NCBI RefSeq assembly: GCF_007752935.1
Contig: NZ_CP036319.1
Coordinates: forward strand, 7,118,434-7,182,433
From: Crateriforma conspicua
Lineage (GTDB): Bacteria; Planctomycetota; Planctomycetia; Pirellulales; Pirellulaceae
DNA length: 64,000 bases
Direction of reading: 5' to 3'
The notes under the pieces are model-generated. The model had not been told where the DNA came from. It saw only the letters and a list, made by a program, of their open reading frames with translations, and did not search any database. Positions 32,571 through 41,784 of the stretch are shown here, piece after piece. A program made the position numbers and the translations under genes. The first letter of the stretch is position 1. The number at the start of each line of letters is the position of its first letter.

Positions 32571-34013
32571 ATGCCAAGAATCGAAGTCAGCGTTGTCGTC
32601 CCCGGTCGATTTACGTTTGCTGCAACCCATCTGCTTGGAATGATGCTGCTGGCATTACCAACCGCTGATGCCCAACCTTCGCAGACCGAATTAGAATCGA
32701 AAATCGGCGAGATCTGTCGAAAGCACGACCTTCCTGCGATGACGGTGGCCGTTGTCAATTCAAAAGGGACGCTGCAAACCGCACGCTGGGGAGTGCGCAA
32801 ACGAGGAACCACCGACCAGGTTCAGACGACGGATCGATTCGCGATCGGTTCGAACACCAAGTCGATGACGGCGACGTTGGCCGCGGTCTTGGTGGAGGCC
32901 AAAAAGATCCGATGGAACACGACCATTGGACAGGTTTGGCCCAAGGCGACTGATCAACATATTCATCCCAAATTGAAAGCCGTCACCATTGACGATTTAC
33001 TGTCGCACCAAAGCGGACTGCCGGCCAACATCAGCGATTTGTCACCGGAAGCCTGGGCCGATTTCTTTGCCGAATCTCGAACTCCCGCGTTGGAGCGACG
33101 CCGAATGTTGGGAATCGTCTTATCCAAGCCACCGGCGGGCGATCGCGAACAATACGTGTATTCGAATTTGGGTTATGCGGTCGTCGCTGCGATGTTGGAA
33201 ACGCGTGCAGGAGAACCGTTCGAAGCATTGATGAAGAAGCATGTGTTCGACCCGTTAGAAATGAAAACGGCTGAGTTTCGATCACTTGCGACAGCCAAGC
33301 GAATGAAACCGCCGATGCTTTGGGGGCACAAGGTCGACGGTTCGCCGATTGATCCGAGAATACGGGGTGCAGAGAATCCAACGGTCTACGCATCATGTGG
33401 AACGCTGCACATCACTCTTGATGATTACGCCAAGTATGCACGATGGCATCTGGCGGGCGATCCCGAACCCGTATTGGAAACGCAGGAAGCATTCGATCAT
33501 CTGCACGAACCGTTGGTTGAATCAGGACCGGGAACGAAATACGCGTGTGGTTGGATCTGTGCTCCGACGCCGCTGGGTCCCGGTTGGAATCATGCGGGAA
33601 GCAATACGAATTTCTTTGCGTTGATCTGGGTGGTTCCTGAATCGGACATTGCGACGATCGTCTGCACCAATTCAGGACAATCTCAAGCGTTTGCCGCTTG
33701 TGATGCGATGACCGGACATCTGTTTGAATCTCATTCGCCGGATCTCGGGAAGGTCAAACCGGAACGATTGGTGGGTCGTTATCAACTGAATCCGAACTTT
33801 GTCTTTGACGTTCGATATCGCAATGGGCGGATGATGGTGGGGATCACCAACCAACCAACACAGGAGGTCTTTGCGGATTCACCGACGCGTTGGTCCTATC
33901 GTTCGGTCAAGGCGACGTTGGAGTTTCACCTGCGTCCCGGAAATGGTCCGGCGCATGCATTGACCTTGCACCAAAACGGTGCAGCGCAGAACGCCAAACG
34001 GATCGGCAATTAG
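32571..34013 (+). CDS. Secreted serine hydrolase, beta-lactamase family
   Basis: About 480 residues from ATG 32571. A signal segment (HLLGMMLLALPTADA) precedes the class C beta-lactamase/esterase fold: SxxK in SNTKSM near residue 91, YxN in YSNLGY near 190, and HAGSNTNF near 340. The end is a small beta domain (VGRYQLNPNFVFDV). Family members include D-amino peptidases, esterases and transpeptidases; the substrate is not determined here. It converges with the sulfatase operon. Confidence 0.85.
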   Translation: MPRIEVSVVVPGRFTFAATHLLGMMLLALPTADAQPSQTELESKIGEICRKHDLPAMTVAVVNSKGTLQTARWGVRKRGTTDQVQTTDRFAIGSNTKSMTATLAAVLVEAKKIRWNTTIGQVWPKATDQHIHPKLKAVTIDDLLSHQSGLPANISDLSPEAWADFFAESRTPALERRRMLGIVLSKPPAGDREQYVYSNLGYAVVAAMLETRAGEPFEALMKKHVFDPLEMKTAEFRSLATAKRMKPPMLWGHKVDGSPIDPRIRGAENPTVYASCGTLHITLDDYAKYARWHLAGDPEPVLETQEAFDHLHEPLVESGPGTKYACGWICAPTPLGPGWNHAGSNTNFFALIWVVPESDIATIVCTNSGQSQAFAACDAMTGHLFESHSPDLGKVKPERLVGRYQLNPNFVFDVRYRNGRMMVGITNQPTQEVFADSPTRWSYRSVKATLEFHLRPGNGPAHALTLHQNGAAQNAKRIGN

Positions 34014-34060
34014 CTATCTGCGATAGCCTTGAATGCAGTCGGTTTTCGTGTGGTTTTCGA

Positions 34061-35437
34061 TCACGGACTGATTCCGGAAAACTGGGCCACACCCACCTTG
34101 TTTTCCCATCGCCAGAGTTCGCGTTTCAGTTCTTCGGTGATCTCAGGACGCTTTTTGGAAAGGTCATGTTGTTCGCCTCGGTCTTTGACAACGTTGTACA
34201 AAGCGACCTGACCGCTGCGATAGGCCAGCAGTTTCCAGTCACCGTCACGCACCGATGCATACAAGTCTTCGTACGCGCGATAGCCGAAGATTGGTTCGTT
34301 CCGATGGATCGTGACGTTGTCTCGCAGAATCGGCATTAAAGAGACTCCATCCAAGTGGTCATACGACGACGCGTCGCCTCCGGCCAATTCAACCAGCGTC
34401 GGAAACAGATCAGTGGTTTGAACGACGCTTTCATTCACCGCGTCTTGGGCGGTAACGCCGGGCCAGTGGAAGATCATCGGAACCCGAGCACCGCCTTCGC
34501 ATAAGGTGTCGACGCGTTTGCCACCGCGATACGGTTCCCATTCGAAAAAACTGCCTTGATCTGACGTGAAGATGATCAGGGTATTGTCGTCGATTCCTTT
34601 GTCGGCCAACGCCTTTCGCACGCGTCCGACCGAACGATCAACGGCGGCAATTTGAGCGGCGTATTCGGCGCGTTTGCCGTCCAAACCTTCGCGTCCCTGG
34701 TACTTGGGCACCAAGTCGCTCGGCCCCTGACTGGGCGTGTGAACGTTGTAGTACCACAGCGAGATCATCAGCGGTTGATCGATCGAATAGTCCGAAATGA
34801 ACTGGACCGTTTCGTCGGTGATACGATCGGTCAGGTACTGTGTTTTGGCATCGGGAAAGACTTCGCCGTTGGGCGCGTATGGCGGATAGTATCCTTTGGG
34901 GTGACCAAAGTTGCTGGTACCGATCTGACGATCAAAGCCTTGGTGGATGGGATGATAGGGTTCGTGGCCCAAATGCCATTTGCCGACAAACAGGTTGTAA
35001 TATCCCAGATCACGCAAAGCTTCTGCATAAGTGACATGTTCCAGCGGCAACCAATTGCGACAAGGAAATTGCGCGGGGTCACCGGGCCACAGGTTGAATT
35101 CAACATCGGTGCGGCCGAACTTGTCGAAATCCGGATGCTTTGGACCACCAGGAATGTGGCGAACCATTTGCAAGCGTGCCGGGTGTTGTCCGGTCAACAG
35201 CGTGGCACGGCTGGGGCTGCAGGTCGGGCTGGCAACGTAGGCTTGTTGTAAGTCGATTCCCTGTCGGGCAAGCAAATCGATATTCGGCGTGTCGAATTGA
35301 TCCGGCTGGCGATATCCCAGATTGCTCCAGCCAAGATCATCGACAAAGAACAGAACGATGTTGGGACGGTCTGCCGCCAACGTCTCGGCTGAAACAAGTG
35401 CGAAAACGCCCAGAAGTAACCACAGTCGATGCATCAT
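34061..35437 (-). CDS. Secreted sulfatase 1 (arylsulfatase-like)
   Basis: A 458-residue alkaline-phosphatase-fold sulfatase with signal peptide (LWLLLGVFALVSAETLAA). Metal-binding DD is seen in NIVLFFVDDLGW, and the formylglycine site Cys73 in the CSPSR motif of PTCSPSRATLLTGQ. Other blocks: GKWHLGH and IFTSDQGSFFEWEP. Such enzymes hydrolyse sulfate esters of algal or marine polysaccharides. It is the third gene of a three-sulfatase operon transcribed leftwards. Confidence 0.9.
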   Translation of the reverse strand: MMHRLWLLLGVFALVSAETLAADRPNIVLFFVDDLGWSNLGYRQPDQFDTPNIDLLARQGIDLQQAYVASPTCSPSRATLLTGQHPARLQMVRHIPGGPKHPDFDKFGRTDVEFNLWPGDPAQFPCRNWLPLEHVTYAEALRDLGYYNLFVGKWHLGHEPYHPIHQGFDRQIGTSNFGHPKGYYPPYAPNGEVFPDAKTQYLTDRITDETVQFISDYSIDQPLMISLWYYNVHTPSQGPSDLVPKYQGREGLDGKRAEYAAQIAAVDRSVGRVRKALADKGIDDNTLIIFTSDQGSFFEWEPYRGGKRVDTLCEGGARVPMIFHWPGVTAQDAVNESVVQTTDLFPTLVELAGGDASSYDHLDGVSLMPILRDNVTIHRNEPIFGYRAYEDLYASVRDGDWKLLAYRSGQVALYNVVKDRGEQHDLSKKRPEITEELKRELWRWENKVGVAQFSGISP

Positions 35438-35445
35438 GAATCTCG

Positions 35446-37101
35446 CTAGAAACCGAGCTGCTTTTTATTCAACCCTTCGGCACCGATCACTTTTTCCGGC
35501 GCCACGTCGGCGATGATACGGCGTAACTGTGCAACCTTATCGGGGTGATCCGCGGCAACATTCTTCAATTCGCCTGGGTCATCGGCAAGGTTGAACAACC
35601 AGCCCGGTTCATCGACGGTGATTGATTTCCATTGGTCGATGCCACCACGCTCGGTAATGCTTCCCGGCGGCAAGTATTTCCAATCACCTTGTCGCACGGC
35701 CAACTGGGTTAAAGCTTCTTGGATGACGAAGTCGCGACCTTGATCGGTATGACCTAACAGGGCCGCGGAGACGTCTTGACCATCCATTGCAGCGTCATCG
35801 GGAAATGGCATCTTGATCAGTGCAGCGATGGACCGGAACAAATCGACTTGGCTGATCAAGGCATCAGAAACGCCGGGCGATATCGTACCGGGCCAATAGG
35901 TGATCAAGGGCATCCGCGTGCCGCCTTCCCATCGACTGTACTTTCCGCCACGCCAGGGACCGGCGGCCTGGTGGTCCCCTGATCGGTTGATCGCGCCGTC
36001 CCAATACCCGTCGAACAACACGGGGCCGTTGTCGGATGAAAGAATGATCAAAGTGTTTTGTTCCAAACCTTCGCTGCGTAGTGTTTCGACGAACCGGCCG
36101 ACGCACCAATCGAACACCATCAGAGCGTCACCACGCGGTCCCAGGCCGGATGATCCGGCGAATCGTGGGTGAATGACGCGGGGAACATGGTTTTCGTTGG
36201 GCGCATAGTACAAAAAGAACGGTTGGTCTTTGTTCCTGCGGACAAAGCCGATTGCCTCGTTCAAGTACGTATCGGCCATGTCTTCGTCTTTAAAGCGGGC
36301 CGCTTTTCCACCGGTCATGTACCCGATTCGGCTGACGCCGTTAACGATCGTGCAGGAATGCTGATCATCGGCTTGGACCTTCAACAATTCAGGGTGCGAT
36401 CGTCCGGTCGGTTCATTGCCGATCTTGGATTGATAGTTCACACCAATGGGATCACTGGGATCGAGATCGACGACACGCCCGTCGCGGATGTAGACCGACG
36501 GGACTCGGTCAGCAGTGGCGGCCATATTGAACGATTCGTCGAATCCGACCTCGGCGGGACCGGGTGCAATCTTGCCGTTCCAGTCCAGCGGCTGGTCGGC
36601 GTGTCCCAGCCCCAAGTGCCACTTGCCGACCAATCCGGTGCGGTATCCGGCCGATCGCAGGAAGCCGACAAGATTGGGTCGGTCGGTATCGATGATCAGG
36701 GGTGCATTGCCCGGAAGGATCTTTGCAGCCTGGTTTCGAAACGCGTACTGTCCGGTCAACAAAGAATACCGTGACGGGGTGCAAGTCGCCGCCGTGCAGT
36801 ACGCGGACGTGAATCGCATGCCGCCATCGGCCAAGGCGTCGATGTTTGCCGTATCGACACCGGTTCCGCCATAACATCCGAAGTCGCCGTACCCGATGTC
36901 GTCACCATAGATAACGACGATGTTGGGCAATTCCCTTGCATCCCCGGCCGCGCAGTCGCGATCGACGCCGACCAATAATAAGCCGCCGATCGCGATGACG
37001 AACGCAACAAACATGTCCACGAGCGGTCGAACTTGGCCAGACGATAAACGCATCTTGATGCCAACCATTCCGAAGTGATTCACCAAAGACGATCGCATCA
37101 T
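35446..37101 (-). CDS. Secreted sulfatase 2
   Basis: A 551-residue sulfatase with a membrane/signal segment at about 28-46 (DMFVAFVIAIGGLLLVG). Metal DD in VIYGDDIGYGDFG, formylglycine Cys107 in CTPSR, GKWHLGLGHADQPLDWNG, and LSSDNGPVLFDGY. The start at 37101 overlaps the stop of the upstream sulfatase (ATGA at 37098), so the genes are translationally coupled; the next sulfatase begins 8 bases after its stop. A broad sulfated-glycan role is expected; the specific substrate is unknown. Confidence 0.9.
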   Translation of the reverse strand: MMRSSLVNHFGMVGIKMRLSSGQVRPLVDMFVAFVIAIGGLLLVGVDRDCAAGDARELPNIVVIYGDDIGYGDFGCYGGTGVDTANIDALADGGMRFTSAYCTAATCTPSRYSLLTGQYAFRNQAAKILPGNAPLIIDTDRPNLVGFLRSAGYRTGLVGKWHLGLGHADQPLDWNGKIAPGPAEVGFDESFNMAATADRVPSVYIRDGRVVDLDPSDPIGVNYQSKIGNEPTGRSHPELLKVQADDQHSCTIVNGVSRIGYMTGGKAARFKDEDMADTYLNEAIGFVRRNKDQPFFLYYAPNENHVPRVIHPRFAGSSGLGPRGDALMVFDWCVGRFVETLRSEGLEQNTLIILSSDNGPVLFDGYWDGAINRSGDHQAAGPWRGGKYSRWEGGTRMPLITYWPGTISPGVSDALISQVDLFRSIAALIKMPFPDDAAMDGQDVSAALLGHTDQGRDFVIQEALTQLAVRQGDWKYLPPGSITERGGIDQWKSITVDEPGWLFNLADDPGELKNVAADHPDKVAQLRRIIADVAPEKVIGAEGLNKKQLGF

Positions 37102-38633
37102 TTCGACGGCTCGGCGTGCAGGTACTCATCCCACCATTGCAGAAATTCTTCGTCCGACAGGCCCGGATCTAAACCGCGTTTGCGAAGGGACTGTTCATAC
37201 CACCGGCGTTTTTCCTTCATCAACGCATCCATATCCACATTGACGGATTCGTCGAATCGTCCCTGGTCGTCGGTGCGAACGATCCATTGGTCGACTGACT
37301 GGCGAAGTCGAATCAACTGGGTCGCATACCGTGGATCGTCGGCCAGGTTGTGTTGCTCATGCGGGTCGGTCCGCAAATCGTACAGTTCTTCGGCCGGTCG
37401 ACGATCCGCCATGAACGGCGAATCAAATTCACCACGCTGGTGCAAGACACGCATCAGAGTGTCCACGGGATATTGCAACCGCTTGTATCCGCTGTGTTGC
37501 ATGTAGGGCAATTCTGGGTGGAAATTGCGGATGTATTTGAAATTCTTGGTTCGCGCCGATCGGATTCGGTCGATGGCATCGCCACATCGGTCACGGGCGG
37601 CGAACAAGACGTCATGGCCCGAGGTGTCCGGATCCAAAAGATTGATTCCTGGAAGCTCGGGAACATCAGCGCCCGCGGCGGTCAGGGTCGTCGGCATCAG
37701 GTCCAGCAACGACACCAAATCGTCGCTGACTTCCTTCGCCGCAATGCGACCGGGCCATCGCAGAATCAGTGGCACGTGCAATCCGCCTTCATACAACCAC
37801 TGTTTGGCGCGCACGTGAGGTCGACCGTGGTCGCCGGTGAAAATCACCAGCGTGTTGTCCGTCAGTCCTTCGTCATCTAGACGCTTCAGCACGGCACCGA
37901 CTTTTCGGTCCAGCACCTCGATGCTGGCCAAGTAGTTTCCCCAATCGGCGCGGGTGATCGGATGATCGGGATAGTAAGGCGGTATCGGTACATTCGCATA
38001 CTCGTGATCGCGATGGACGAATGTGCGATGAGGTTCCTTGATTTGTACCTGTGCAAAGAACGGTTGGCCGGAAGTCCGTTGCGACCAATCGACACCGTCG
38101 AAGAACGTTTGAGGTTTGTACTGAAAGTTCAGGTGTGACTTGGCGAACTTTTTGTCGTCCGCCTTCCCGCTACCGTTGCAAACAAAGTAACCGGCCTTTT
38201 GCATCTGCTGCGTCACCGTCGTGATGCCGTCGGGCAGCGGTTGCTTGTCACGAGTGATGTGGTGATGACCGCCAACGGTGGTTTGGTAGTGGCCGGTTTG
38301 AAAGGCGGTGCGTGAGGAGGAACAAACCGGTGCGGTGGCAAACGCATGAGTGTATCGCCGGCCTTCGTGGGCAAGCCGATCGATGTTCGGCGTCTGGACC
38401 GATGGATACCCGTAGCAGCCCAGTTCGGGTCCCAAGTCATCGGCGATGATCCACACGACGTTGATTCGATCTTCGGCGGATGCGGTGCGCGAAACGCCCA
38501 GTGGGTCGACCAAACTGCCGGCCAAGCTGATCCATAGAGAAAACCCACCCAGGATGCCGGGCAGTAATGTTGTCGGGTTTAAGCGTGTGACCATGGATGA
38601 GCGGATGGAGGTCAAGGTACCTGTCCCTATCAC
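37098..38633 (-). CDS. Secreted sulfatase 3, heparan N-sulfatase-like group
   Basis: A 511-residue sulfatase. Metal DD in VVWIIADDLGPELGCYGY, formylglycine site Cys104 in CSSSR of PVCSSSRTAFQTGHYQTTVGG, followed by HHHITRD, and a D-H pair in IFTGDHGRPHVRAKQW. The third motif residue is Ser rather than the usual Pro/Ala, a variant seen in some sulfamidase-like sulfatases. It is the first gene of the operon; the promoter should lie in 38634-38876. Confidence 0.9.
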   Translation of the reverse strand: MIGTGTLTSIRSSMVTRLNPTTLLPGILGGFSLWISLAGSLVDPLGVSRTASAEDRINVVWIIADDLGPELGCYGYPSVQTPNIDRLAHEGRRYTHAFATAPVCSSSRTAFQTGHYQTTVGGHHHITRDKQPLPDGITTVTQQMQKAGYFVCNGSGKADDKKFAKSHLNFQYKPQTFFDGVDWSQRTSGQPFFAQVQIKEPHRTFVHRDHEYANVPIPPYYPDHPITRADWGNYLASIEVLDRKVGAVLKRLDDEGLTDNTLVIFTGDHGRPHVRAKQWLYEGGLHVPLILRWPGRIAAKEVSDDLVSLLDLMPTTLTAAGADVPELPGINLLDPDTSGHDVLFAARDRCGDAIDRIRSARTKNFKYIRNFHPELPYMQHSGYKRLQYPVDTLMRVLHQRGEFDSPFMADRRPAEELYDLRTDPHEQHNLADDPRYATQLIRLRQSVDQWIVRTDDQGRFDESVNVDMDALMKEKRRWYEQSLRKRGLDPGLSDEEFLQWWDEYLHAEPSK

Positions 38634-38876
38634 GGGTAGGGGTCGCCAAGGGCGGGATGAACACCAAGTCGCGGCGGCACCTCGGTTTTTGGCACCGCCA
38701 TTGTTAATGTTAACAGTGCGATCGATGCTTGATTGTAATCCAGATCGGGCCGGGCATCGGTGTGGTCGATCGCCCCTGCAGCGGCACTCGGCAAGCCACT
38801 ACGATGAGGCAACACTGGATCTTTGCATTGGCCGATATGGCCATCTTTTTCGAACCCGATACCCGGCGGAGTTGCT
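38634..38876. other. Divergent intergenic region of the sulfatase operon
   Basis: About 240 bases between the sulfatase operon and the small membrane-protein gene. It contains a TTAATGTTAA palindrome at about 38704. The region should hold both promoters. Confidence 0.45.
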
Positions 38877-39359
38877 GTGGAAATCCTGGATGTCATCTCG
38901 CGCATCACCCACGTCGGCACGGCGATCGTCTTGATCGGCGGCAGCGCATTCACCGCGTTGGTGCTGATGCCCGCCGCGTCACAGATCCCCGATGAGTCGC
39001 ATCAGACGTTGCGTGCGGCGGTCGCCGAACGTTGGAAACGCATTGTTCACGCCGGCATTTTGCTGTTTTTGATCAGCGGCTTTTACAACTACGTTCGTGC
39101 GATCGAAGACCATCGGGGCGACGGGATCTACCACGCCCTGATCGGAACGAAAATGTTGCTGGCGTTCGTGATCATGTTTCTGGCCGCGGCTTTGGTCGGA
39201 CGAAGCGCGGCATTGCAGAAGCTGCGCCAACAGCGTGGTCGCACATTGACCATCATGCTGACGTTGGCGGCCGTCGTGGTCGCCATCGGCGGCTATGCAA
39301 AGGTGCGTGGCGTCCCCGTCGACGTCCCGCAAGAAATCACGGTCGACGCCGAAGAATAG
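38877..39359 (+). CDS. Four-helix membrane protein
   Basis: About 160 residues from GTG 38877, which is preceded by GGCGGAG. Four membrane helices (about 10-32, 59-79, 90-112, 126-144), starting VISRITHVGTAIVLIGGS. The pattern recalls CopD/DUF4149-like small membrane proteins. The exact family is uncertain. It stands alone between the sulfatases and the sugar genes. Confidence 0.65.
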   Translation: MEILDVISRITHVGTAIVLIGGSAFTALVLMPAASQIPDESHQTLRAAVAERWKRIVHAGILLFLISGFYNYVRAIEDHRGDGIYHALIGTKMLLAFVIMFLAAALVGRSAALQKLRQQRGRTLTIMLTLAAVVVAIGGYAKVRGVPVDVPQEITVDAEE

Positions 39360-39409
39360 ATAGAACGAGTCTGAACGGTGATCCGACCGGATTGCCACGG
39401 GCAATGCGT

Positions 39410-40540
39410 CTAGACGTTCTTCCAAGCACGTTCGGCGGCGCTGGACAAGACTGCGTCGCAGACCTTCTGGGTTTCCAGGGCGTCGCGGAAGGTCGGACCG
39501 ATCGCTTCACCGGTCTCCAACGACTTCAGGAAGTCGGCGACTTGGTGAATGAAGGTGTGTTCGTAGCCGATCTGTAGACCCGGAACCCACCAATTGCCCA
39601 TGTAGGGCTGATCACCGTCGGTCACGTGCACGCTGCGCCAACCGCGAACGACTGAATCATCGCTGTGATCGAAATATTCCAGGCGGTGCAGATCGTGAAG
39701 GTCCCAACGGATCGATGCTTTTTCGCCGTTGATTTCCAGCGTGTAAAGCGCCTTGTGTCCGCGGGCATAGCGGGTCGATTCGAACAAACCCAGTGACCCG
39801 TTGTCGAAGTGGCAGAAGAAGCTGCATGCGTCATCGATCTTGACGGGTTTCTTTTCACCCGTTTCCGCGTGGGTGCGTTCCTTGACGAAGGTTTCCGTGA
39901 CGGCGGAGACATCGGTGATGCCGCCGTTAAGCCAGATGGCGGTGTCGATACAGTGCGCCAGCAGGTCGCCCGTCACGCCGCTGCCGGCCGCTTCGGCATC
40001 CAAACGCCAGGTCGCCGCGCCGCCTTGGGGCACGTCCGCGTTGATCGTCCAGTCTTGCAGAAAGTTTGCGCGGTAATGAAAGATTTTGCCCAAGCGACCT
40101 TGGTCGATCAGTTGCTTGGCCAACGTCACGGCGGGAACACGCCGATAGTTGTACCAGACCATGTTCCGAACGCCGGCATCTTCGACGGCCTTGCACATTT
40201 CTTCGCCTTCGGCCGTGTTCATTGCCAACGGCTTTTCGCACAGGATCATCTTGCCCGCTTTGGCGGCGGCGATGGAAATTTCCTTGTGCAAATTGTTCGG
40301 CGTGCAAACGTCGATCGCATCGATGTCGTCACGCTCGATCAGCTTTCGCCAATCGGTTTCCACCGATTCATATCCCCATTGCTGGGCAAACGCCTTCGCC
40401 TTTTCCTCGTTGCGTGCACAAACGGCTTTCAGGACCGGCTTGTACTGCAAATCAAAAAAATGATTCGCCTGGCAATAACCGTTGGTGTGGGTTCGGCCCA
40501 TGAAGCCGTAGCCGATCATGCCGATGTTCAAGGTTTTCAT
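39410..40540 (-). CDS. Gfo/Idh/MocA-family oxidoreductase
   Basis: A 376-residue NAD(P)-dependent dehydrogenase. Rossmann motif [16 protein letters not shown] at the start, then [14 protein letters not shown] and [16 protein letters not shown] (the EKP Lys motif), and [17 protein letters not shown] in the C-terminal domain. Family members oxidise cyclic polyols or sugars or their derivatives. It lies downstream of the TIM-barrel isomerase on the same strand (158 bases gap) and is likely part of the same sugar pathway. The substrate is unknown. Confidence 0.9.
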   Translation of the reverse strand: MKTLNIGMIGYGFMGRTHTNGYCQANHFFDLQYKPVLKAVCARNEEKAKAFAQQWGYESVETDWRKLIERDDIDAIDVCTPNNLHKEISIAAAKAGKMILCEKPLAMNTAEGEEMCKAVEDAGVRNMVWYNYRRVPAVTLAKQLIDQGRLGKIFHYRANFLQDWTINADVPQGGAATWRLDAEAAGSGVTGDLLAHCIDTAIWLNGGITDVSAVTETFVKERTHAETGEKKPVKIDDACSFFCHFDNGSLGLFESTRYARGHKALYTLEINGEKASIRWDLHDLHRLEYFDHSDDSVVRGWRSVHVTDGDQPYMGNWWVPGLQIGYEHTFIHQVADFLKSLETGEAIGPTFRDALETQKVCDAVLSSAAERAWKNV

Positions 40541-40698
40541 TGGTGCAGGTGCGTTCGCTGAGCGGGGAGAAATGGGTGGGAGCTTCTGGGCAAGGTTTTA
40601 CCATGCACCGATCGGTCGTTGGTGCCGACCGGTGATGATCGAAGGCGGGACGAAACGGATCGATCGATCCGATATCCGTCGGCATGGACGTCGGAGAC

Positions 40699-41754
40699 CT
40701 ATTCGTTCCAGCCGTGAGCGTCTTGAACGCTAATCATCGCGGCCAAGATGTGATTCCACGTGTCGGCACTGTGCATGACGTCATTGGGGAACATGCATCC
40801 GTCCCAACAGATGTGTCGACACGTCGTCAGCACATCACCGTGTTCGTCACGCAACCAGTATCCGGCGTCGTGAGCGATGTCCAATTTGCCGTTGGGGTCA
40901 TCGGGCAAACAGTGACGTCCGGTCTTGTCATGGCTGCCCGTCCCGTGGACCGACGCGTCGTTCTGGGCGACATGAAAGTCGATGGTCCATGGACGCAAGA
41001 TGTGGGTCAGTTCCCTGAACGCATGATCCAAACGATCTTTGTCGTTCCAGTCAAAGTCTTGCGGCAGGATGGCGTCTTCCGGTGCGTTGTAGCCCAACAG
41101 GTACAACAACGTGTGTGCCATGTCGGCTTGGAAACCGAACCGTTCGGGGTGACCGACACGTTCCAAAAGGTCGGCCATCTTTCGCCAGCTGTGCATGCCG
41201 CCCCAACAGATTTCGCCTTCGGCGGCCAAACGTTGGTCGTATTCCTCGGCGATGTCCGCGGCCGCTTTGAACGTGTCGGCGATGCGCGACTGGTTGGCGT
41301 GCGGATCTTTGATCCAATCGGCCACGGGCATGGCCGAATCCAAACGCACCACGCCGTAGGGTCGAATTCCGATCTCGGTCAAACGTTTGGCAACGCTACA
41401 GCCTTTGCGGACTTGCGTCAGAAAGGCTTCGATGTCGTCCTTGGTACCACCGGCAGGGCCACCGCCGGTCGGTTCCCAAACCGGTGCGACGACGCTGCCG
41501 ATCACCAGGCCGCGTTCTTTGACGCGGCGGGCGACGTCTTCCAACTGTTCGTCAGTGGAATCGATCGAGATGTGTGGATCGTACAAAAAGATGTCGACGC
41601 CATCGAATTTACGTCCATCGACTTGGGCGGCCGCGGTCAGATCCAGCATTTCGTCCAGTTCGATCACCGGGTTGGCGTCATCGTCGCCTTTGCCCACGAC
41701 CCCCGGCCATGCCGCGTTGTGCAGTTTGGGAAATTGATTGGGATGATCAGTCAT
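40699..41754 (-). CDS. Xylose isomerase-like TIM-barrel protein
   Basis: A 351-residue sugar phosphate isomerase/epimerase-type TIM barrel. Seen are DGVDIFLYDPHISIDST early, GGGPAGGTKDDIEAFL near 112, AAEGEICWGGMHSWRKM near 200 (metal Glu position), GFQADMAHTLLYLLG, and WTIDFHVAQNDASVHGTGSHDKTGRH with metal-type D/H residues. It belongs to a sugar-derivative metabolic cluster with the ManA-like gene upstream (30 bases) and the oxidoreductase downstream. The exact reaction is unknown. Confidence 0.8.
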   Translation of the reverse strand: MTDHPNQFPKLHNAAWPGVVGKGDDDANPVIELDEMLDLTAAAQVDGRKFDGVDIFLYDPHISIDSTDEQLEDVARRVKERGLVIGSVVAPVWEPTGGGPAGGTKDDIEAFLTQVRKGCSVAKRLTEIGIRPYGVVRLDSAMPVADWIKDPHANQSRIADTFKAAADIAEEYDQRLAAEGEICWGGMHSWRKMADLLERVGHPERFGFQADMAHTLLYLLGYNAPEDAILPQDFDWNDKDRLDHAFRELTHILRPWTIDFHVAQNDASVHGTGSHDKTGRHCLPDDPNGKLDIAHDAGYWLRDEHGDVLTTCRHICWDGCMFPNDVMHSADTWNHILAAMISVQDAHGWNE

Positions 41755-41784
41755 CGTTGTGCTCGCTTTCTATCGATTCGCGTT

